From Spirogloea muscicola (lineage: Eukaryota; Streptophyta; Zygnematophyceae; Spirogloeales; Spirogloeaceae), in NCBI GenBank assembly GCA_009602725.1, contig WELB01000068.1:506001-544924 (forward strand): 38,924 nt of DNA, given 5' to 3'. Made by a program: the position numbers and the translations under genes. Shown one piece after another: positions 32,711-38,924 of the stretch. Within the stretch, counting starts at the first letter, position 1. Each line of letters starts with the position of its first letter. The notes beneath the pieces were generated by a model that saw only the letters and a program-made list of their open reading frames with translations, was not told the DNA's origin and ran no database searches.

Positions 32711-34906
32711 TTAAGCAATGCTATACCTTGTCACATAAGAGTCCGTGATGGTGTCGACGACAATGTCATCCCCTATTACAACAAAGCTGGGTACCTGTTT
32801 CACAAATATGGTTAGGACATTGGCAGCGTCTTTGGTTCCATTTAGATGACAATATTGAATCTTCTGGTGTTCGCTGACAGCGGGTCCGGTTTTCTTTGGA
32901 TGACATGCGTTTCTCTGGTCCATCCTCACTAACACAAGGAACAGATATAAACCGCCGCACTTGCTTGAGAGAGCGGTTTTGCAGCAAGCTACCGCTTGAG
33001 CATTTACCTCTATCTGCTTGCCGTTTCCAACAACTGCCTTCTTGTAGCTTGGCCAAGTCACACGTGCCCACGATTGCGAAGTCAGCAGGGAAATCATTAG
33101 AAGCAGCATACACGTCGGACTTGCAGAGAAACGGCAGCAGGCACATCCGCCTATAGGTGTAATACTCTTGTCTTGTCATAGTTATACTACAGGTGACAGG
33201 TATCTCACAACGGCTGGAAGAATGAAGAGACTTGTCAAAAGCTTATATGAAGTAAGCAGCTGCAGTTGGAATTTGTGTGTCTTCAGCACTATCTGTGCCG
33301 TTAGGGAGAAGGGTGCTGCAGAGTCATGTTGCTCACGAAGGCGTAGCTGCTTGGCCCTTGAAATAAGGCTCTGTTTCGATCACTGATACAGTCAACCGTG
33401 TGGGCACTGTGGCACCTATGGCCCGTCCATTGTACTGCTGCACTGACACTTGCATCCCATCTGCCACATCTCAGAGATACTGTCATCTGCCAGTTGCTCG
33501 GTCACGGAGTGCGGAATAGTGAAACATTGAGGTCCACTGCTGGCTTGACCATTGGAGAAAGCACAGGTTACAACTGTATGACGACTTTCTAACAAGCTGA
33601 CCTGTTATATAAGCTGCAGCATTTCCGAATAATGATTTGTCCAAATGGACCTGCTCGAAACTCTCCGGGCTGCACATCATGTCGGAAGATTTAGCGGTGC
33701 GAAATACAGTACTGACGTGCAAGCTGCTCGGGTCATAGCTTTCAGATACGAGAGCCAGAACTGAGATACTCCGGCGCACTTTCATCAAGACAGCCAGGTG
33801 GTCTTCCTCGTGGCCTTTCTTCTACGAACGTATAGTAAGACAGAGTTGACGTGCACATACTGGAGAGCACACACTTCAGCCACGAAAGCCAGTAATAAGA
33901 CACTGCAGCGGCACTTACTCCATCAAGACAGCTGAGCTGCCATCCTCGTAAAGAAACGTGTAGGGCCTCTCGACCACAAACACCTCTACATGGTCATGGG
34001 AGAAAAAAGTAGCTGGTGACTGCACGGAGCCTGCAGATTTGAGGTATCGAAAGAAGCTCCTTCCACTCAAGCAAGGCGCATGTTGTGCGTACTTTCGATG
34101 TTTTCCGTTGTCCGTAGCCGCTCGTTGCTCTTTGCACCTGTCTGCAAATCCCTTAGCTCAACCTGCAAAGCCAGTGACGGCGATGGGTATGCACATTGTT
34201 CTCAGCACAATCAGCTTTGGCACCAAAAGCAGCCCTGCTTCTGCGTGCTGCGCCACCATGCAAGGTGGTGCTGCCAGATTCGTAAGCGAGGAGGCCAATG
34301 GATGAGTTGAGAGATGGAGTGCTGACCTGTATTGTGGCTCCTCCCCGGCCAGACTGGGTGTGCTGAGTGCCGACGACCTGCGCACAATGGCCACAGTGTG
34401 CTAGCAGGAGCTTGCCGTCTGTCTTGCAAATGCAGGAGGCCTCTCATTCGGCGATGCCAGAGAGCAACAGCGGTGGCCTGCGCGACGGCCTTTGCAGCAG
34501 CCTGAGAGCTCTGACCTGGTACAGGCGGCCTGATTCCAAAGCAGGCGTGACGATCAGCAGAGTGAGAAGCGGGCGAATGTTTGAAGCGAGGCGCTGGAGC
34601 AGCTGACTTGCAAGCTGCGCAAGGGGGGTGGTGGCACTGCAGGCAAGCACGGGGCTTTGAGCTGAATGGTTCTGGTTAAATGGGTTTTGGTTTTGGAGCG
34701 GACCTTTGAGCTGAATGACGATGCCCGGCTTGACCTGCAGGCAGCGGAGGGGGTGCGGCGCGCGTGAGGGCTGGAGAGGCCAAGGCCGCACGCGTCTAAG
34801 TGGCAGAGGGCCAGAGCGGGCACGGCGAGCCCCGCCGTCTCGGAGCGGGCGGACTGACCTCCGAGCCGGCGAGGCGCGCCAAGTGGCGGCGCAGTGGCGC
34901 CCACAT
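32711..34906 (-). CDS. elongation factor P, mitochondrial type
   Basis: EF-P helps bacterial-type ribosomes make difficult peptide bonds. Ten minus-strand exons join in phase to 198 codons plus stop, close to the usual 185-200: 34906-34859, 34734-34704, 34529-34516, 34377-34327, 34162-34093, 33985-33919, 33669-33602, 33460-33337, 33047-33008 and 32794-32711. The start MWAPLRRHLARLAGSE looks like a short mitochondrial presequence. EF-P blocks follow: KPGIVIQLKGRLYQ, GTQHTQSGRGGATIQ, VELRDLQTGAKSNERLRT, PYTFLYEDGSSAVLMD, SFEQVHLDKSLFGNAAAYI, DGMQVSVQQYNGRAIGA, VIETEPYFKGQAATPSYKKA and VPSFVVIGDDIVVDTITDSY. The loop that in bacterial EF-P carries the modified Lys reads QSGRGGA, as in plant mitochondrial forms. 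Exon 3 is only 14 nt. Some borders are weak (GTCCGC donor of exon 2; AAG acceptor of exon 9). Confidence 0.93.
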
Positions 34907-34969
34907 GGGGTGCGCGGGACCCGGCGTCGAGAACTCCTCCTGGGGACAGGAGCGTGTATACTGTTGAGA

Positions 34970-35980
34970 GTGACTGCGGCTGCTGATATTAACAGAGCGG
35001 CTGTCACAGCCACTGTTGTGTAGGGCCTTCGTGGCCAAGTACACAGGCAAGCACCTTCACCTGTCATCGTTCTCGTTTCTGGGCTGGCCAGTCCAAGCCA
35101 TCGCCCTCTACTGGAAAATGGAGTGTGTATAAAGGGATGGAGAGCCTGAGTGGCCAAGTACGATGGCAAGCACGTTGCCATATGTACATCACCTGCTGCT
35201 AAGCTGACCCGTTCAGTAACCACGAGTCAGCACATGGAGGTCGCTGACTGAAGCCCGAATACTGGAAGAGTCTCTCTCTTCTTTTGGGCTGGCCTTTTCC
35301 AGCCATTGCCTTGAAGCTGTCTCGTCCTTGGGAGCAGCTTCTCTCCAAAGTGCACAAAGTGACCGACGTACATCACACCTGCTGCTGAGCTGAGTAACCA
35401 CGAGACAGCTCGCAGATGTCGCTATCTGATGCCCGAATACTGGACGGCAATGACAAGCCTGCCTGAATAGCAGGTCACCGCTCATCTACCGACGCTGGAG
35501 GAGGTTAAGCCCTTGAGTCTTAAACGCCTCGTGAACATTGATCACCAGCGCGACGATTCCACTGGCTGCCTCGTACTTAATGCACTTGAGCTCACTCTGG
35601 AGCCTCGCTGACCGCGTGACCCGTCTCCTCCGCCGAACGTGTCGGGAGGTGGCAAGCGGCTCCTCATGGACGTCGCCCTCACTGACAGCTTCCGAAAGAA
35701 GGGCCCGATTACTTCTGAGGCGGCTTTGCTGTGAAGGTGGCCGAGCAGAAGAAGATGCAGAAGTACAAGTATCTTCACAAGTACTTTCATTTCGCTCTAA
35801 AGAGCACCGGGGTGGTGCCCGTCCAACTTCGCGATGGGGTTCCCTTGAAAAGGCGTGTTGATCTGGTGGGAGTCCAGCTTGAAGGTTAACACCAGGTGTG
35901 GTGACTCTTCTCCCATATCCTTTGCATGTCTGCTTACTTGGTAGTGAGGCCATGCAGCGCAGGCTGCTGCTAGCCACGCA
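34970..35980 (-). mobile_element. LINE fragments, second 3' UTR family
   Basis: Minus-strand coding remnants read YEAASGIVALVINVHEAFK (about 35580-35520) and, after a shift, SIRASVSDLHVLTRGY with stop at 35215-35213. The 3' UTR 35212-35100 closely matches 6726-6840. A shorter copy of the same UTR lies at 35060-35020 (GTGCTTGCC...CTTGGCCA). A hairpin module on the plus strand sits at 35283-35310 (TTTTGGGCTGGCCTTTTCCAGCC). The fragments lie immediately upstream of the EF-P start. Confidence 0.72.
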
Positions 35981-35989
35981 GAGTCCTGG

Positions 35990-36780
35990 CCTGTAGGCGG
36001 AGCTTCAGGTGTGGCATTTCGACGCGTTGTGAGCGCTATACGGGCCTTGGCGATGGATGTACACGGGGCTTTGTTCATTCTTTTTTGGGCTGGCTTTTTC
36101 CAGCCCCTAGCCTCAATGGACGAGCCCTTCCGGCAGCCGCTGGCTGGATCTCCTTCAGCGGCTTGCCCGCCAGGCCATCGACTGGCGGCCGGGCCTGCCA
36201 GGGGCGATGCCCGGCTTCAACGCCGCCGGTTCGCTCGCCCAAGTCTTTCGCATGCGCCTTGCGGTATCGCTTCAAGGCTCCCTTGCCCACGCCATCCACA
36301 CGCGAGCAGGCCGTGCTATGCCGCCGCCTCTGGGTCTCGGCGGAGTGCCTCTTTCCCTGCAGCGAGCTACTCAGACCTGATGTTGCTCACTCGTGGGTAC
36401 TGAGCTACCCTCTGCATCGTCTATGTGTTCAGCAGTGTTTTGTAGTGTAGTCCTTTTTCCGGCTCCTCTTTCTTTGGCTTTGGACATCGTCCATTCTTTT
36501 TTGGGCTGGCTTTGCCAGCCCCTCTTCTCTGTGGAAGAGCACTTTCTTCCTTCTATATACAGGCAGGCACGACAATCGGTTCCGCCAAACCTTCCACTAG
36601 CCGACGCTCAACGACACTACGCGCTCGGGCATGACATGGATACCTTCTACCCGCTGGCACTGGACATCCTCCGGTGTTACGGGGTCGGTGAACCTTGTAA
36701 TCGTCGCTGCTGGCCTCTAAAGCTGACCAGCGGCGCCGCCAATAGGATGCAGCACTTCCTGGGGGACATGTGCGTGTAGT
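35990..36780 (+). mobile_element. LINE C-terminal copy interrupted by a hairpin module
   Basis: The coding run IRALAMDVHGAL (36035-36068) is broken by a module of roughly 60 bp (to about 36130), then resumes with the GGCAGCCGCTGGCTGGATCT sequence that directly follows the same codons at 27087. The copy then reads through the RLARQAIDWRPG-type segment, RAGRAM and SDLMLLTRGY with stop TGA at 36402-36404, a 3' UTR and a module (36495-36550). A further fragment, HYALGHDMDTFYPLALDILR (36615-36680), belongs to another copy. Confidence 0.82.
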
Positions 36781-38605
36781 AAGAGATGGAGGGCCTGTGT
36801 GAGCCCAAGTACAAAGATAAGCACATTGACAATCCTGGAGGCTCGGTGCCTTTGGGTCTCGTGTCCTGCTACCGCATGCGTCTATCAGAGGAAGGGAAGG
36901 ACGCCTCCAGTACAGGGCGGTGGCTCTGAGAGGCCAGCCCACAAAATTACGAAACAAAGTCCGAAGGGGCCAGAGAAAGTTCTAAAGCACACAATGAATT
37001 AAGTAGCAACGAGGCACCTCTGTAACCCCTGTTGAAGGACCAGAAGGATCAGAAGGACCAGCCGCATAAATGGAACATAGATAGACCAGTCTATTTATGT
37101 TCCACCGGCAGTCTCAAGCGCTTGCTTTGTATTGCCAAATTTGTATCGCTAAACCGGTCGCGCCCTTGCAGCAGCCTTTGGCTTGCGGAGCGGGGTTGCT
37201 CTTCCTCCCCCCCAGCTCGTCTTGACTTCCTATTGGCAGAAGAAAGTGCTCTCCCATAGAAGGTAGTGGCTGCAAAAAGAAAGTGCGCGCCCATGGAGAA
37301 GAGGGGCTGGGAAAGGCCAGCCCCAAAAGAATGGACAAGGTCCAAAGAGCTGGCTTTGCCAGCCCCTCTTCTCTATGGGCGCGCAACTCAAAGAGCCGGA
37401 AGGCGCCTAAAGAACAGCGCTTCCCAAATGACTGGTGGCTGTGAGAGGCCAGCCCAAAGGAATGGACAAGGTCTGAAGGGGCCCGATGGCGCAAAAAGCA
37501 AGATACTAACTGCTAAGACGGCAGCAAGGGGGAAAGCCTGAAACCACAAAGCTAGATACGAGACTACCGCAGATGGAAGCTCAGTCACCACCAATGAGCA
37601 GCAGCAAATGGAGTAGATCGCAGCTGGGAAAGAGTCACCCCGCCTAGACCCAGATGTAGCAGCCATAGCGCGGCCTGCTCTCAAGTGGACTGCGTGAGCC
37701 AGGGAATGATGGAAAGACAACAGCGCTTCCAAAATTGACTGGTGGCTGTGAGAGGCCAGCCCAAAAGAATGGACAAGGTTGGAGGGGCCGGATGGCGCAA
37801 ACAGCAAGATACTAATTGCTAAGCCGGCAGCAAGGGGGCTCTCAGTCATCGCGAGCTAGTAAGTGCGAGTCAGAGTAACTTGCAGGCGGATAGACGTCGC
37901 CCTGACAGAAACCGGAGGCAGCAGCCAAGGCGCGGCCTGCACGCAAGTGGACAGGGAAGGCAAGGGACCTCTGCAAGGAAATGGCCAAGCGCATCCGACA
38001 CACTTGAGCAAGGGACTCGGCGGCATTGAAGCCAGGCTGCTCGCTCTGCTGCCCTTGGCGGCGGACCACCGCACGCCGCACAAGGCGCTGGAAAGAGAAA
38101 ATACGCTTCCAGGAGAAGTACACGAAATTTTCCAGGAGAGGGCGGTGGCTAGGAGAAGCCAGCCCAGGAAAAAGAATTGTCAAAAAGACTAACGAAGAAA
38201 GAAATTGCTCGCCCATAGAGAAGAGGAGCTGGCAAAGCCAGCCCAAAAAGATGGACAAAGTTCAAAAACCAAAAAAGTTGCCGACAAGAAAAGCTACACA
38301 GCTAGACACGAGACGACACAAGAAGTACTAACAGACGAACAGCCGCATACGGAAGACCTGGGCAAGCGACTCGGCAGCATTGAAGCCGGGCAGATCCCCT
38401 TGCAGACCCCGTCGACGATCGATGGCCTGCCGGCAAGCCGCTGCAGGAGGTCCAGCAAGCGACTGCCGAAAGAAAGTGGCTCTCCCAATGGGGGCAAGGG
38501 CTGTGGAAACCCAGCCCGAAAAGAATTGACAAAGGTTCGAAGGGGCCAAATGAGAGCAGTGCGCGCCCATAGAGAAGAGGTGCTGGCAAAGCCAGCCCAA
38601 AAAAG
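36781..38605 (-). mobile_element. minus-strand LINE tails and C-terminal fragments
   Basis: Hairpin modules in minus orientation occur near 36925-36945, 37295-37345, 37430-37480, 37745-37785, 38145-38175, 38225-38265, 38500-38545 and 38580-38600; one plus-oriented module lies at 37345-37385. Coding remnants on the minus strand include HSLAHAVHLRAGRAMAATSG (about 37710-37650), RLVRRAVVRRQGQQSEQPGF through SDSHLLARDD (38090-37845) and AGLPAGH-like sequence at 38440-38340. The arrangement is a series of 5'-truncated pieces with tails, head to tail. Confidence 0.78.
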
Positions 38606-38924
38606 CTGGGTATGCGGTAGCCTGCGCAGCTCGGGCCAAGGAGCTAAAATACGCAGATCACCCGCGGGAAGACGAGTTCTTCCCGCTCGCCATCGATACG
38701 CACGGGGCGCTGGGCGCTCGGTGGCTCGAGCTGCTCACCCAGCTCTCTCGTCACGCCATTGCCCGCCGCTTCCATGGGGAGCCGGTGGACTCCCATGCAG
38801 CAGGGTCGCTAGCGCAGGTGTACCGCATGCGCTTGGCCGTCTCGCTGCAGAGGTCTATGGCCCGCGCGCTGCACCTGCGTGCAGGCAGAGCCCTCGCTGC
38901 TGCCTCTGGCTCTGGCCAGGGGAC
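38606..38924 (+). mobile_element. LINE C-terminal coding fragment, cut by window end
   Basis: The frame KYADHPREDEFFPLAIDTHG, then RWLELLTQLSRHAI and AGSLAQVYRMRLAVSLQRSM, is open to the window edge. It is one of the best preserved LINE C-terminal copies here and includes the segment upstream of the PLAIDTHG block. Confidence 0.8.

Noticed and set aside
34444-35223. 259-codon minus-strand ORF
   Set aside because: It is a chance frame that includes the 3' UTR of a LINE and introns of the EF-P gene. The spliced EF-P model explains the coding part.

Overview
This is nuclear DNA from a eukaryotic green-lineage organism, probably an alga. The genes have many short introns with GT-AG borders. Two of them encode plastid proteins, PsbR of photosystem II and NdhL of the plastid NDH complex. 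The telomeric repeat is the plant type, TTTAGGG. The window is crowded with fragments of LINE-type and Ty3/gypsy retrotransposons. Most chlorophyte algae have lost the plastid NDH complex, so an NdhL gene hints at a streptophyte alga or another NDH-retaining lineage. That is inference; no species is claimed.

Layout. 3-1133 (+): 3' part of an OTU deubiquitinase gene. 1687-3001 (-): complete five-exon psbR. 3702-4042 (-): last two exons of an unrecognised gene. 5.98-7.15 kb: LINE fragments running straight into a TTTAGGG array, a single N, 230 bp of other sequence, then a CCCTAAA array (telomere arrays facing each other). 8.1-13.2 kb: a decayed Ty3/gypsy element with a primer-binding site, CCHC Gag, protease, RT, RNase H and integrase remnants. 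14450-16775 (-): F-box/WD40 gene. 19028-22503 (-): SET-domain methyltransferase of the Rubisco LSMT/SETD3 class. 22814-24006 (+): ndhL. 24550-25225 (-): enhancer of rudimentary homolog (ERH), with its first exon lost in the 738-bp assembly gap at 25412-26149. 26.15-28.66 kb: LINE 3'-end cluster. 28720-32271 (+): a large secretory-pathway gene in which a polysaccharide pyruvyl transferase-like domain is fused to a GT61-type glycosyltransferase. 32711-34906 (-): complete ten-exon organellar (mitochondrial-type) elongation factor P with a 14-nt microexon. 34.97 kb to the end: a second LINE cluster on both strands.

The host genes are unrelated housekeeping genes (ubiquitin, photosynthesis, methylation, organelle translation, glycan synthesis) and do not form a pathway. 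The most unusual items are the pyruvyl-transferase/GT61 fusion with a degenerate pyruvyl-transferase motif, and a roughly 60-75 bp hairpin module (core GGGCTGGC...GCCAGCCC). The module recurs more than a dozen times on both strands at LINE tails, beside gene starts, and once cleanly inside LINE coding sequence. Exon models were assembled by hand from splice sites, reading phase and family motifs, and were not checked against transcripts.
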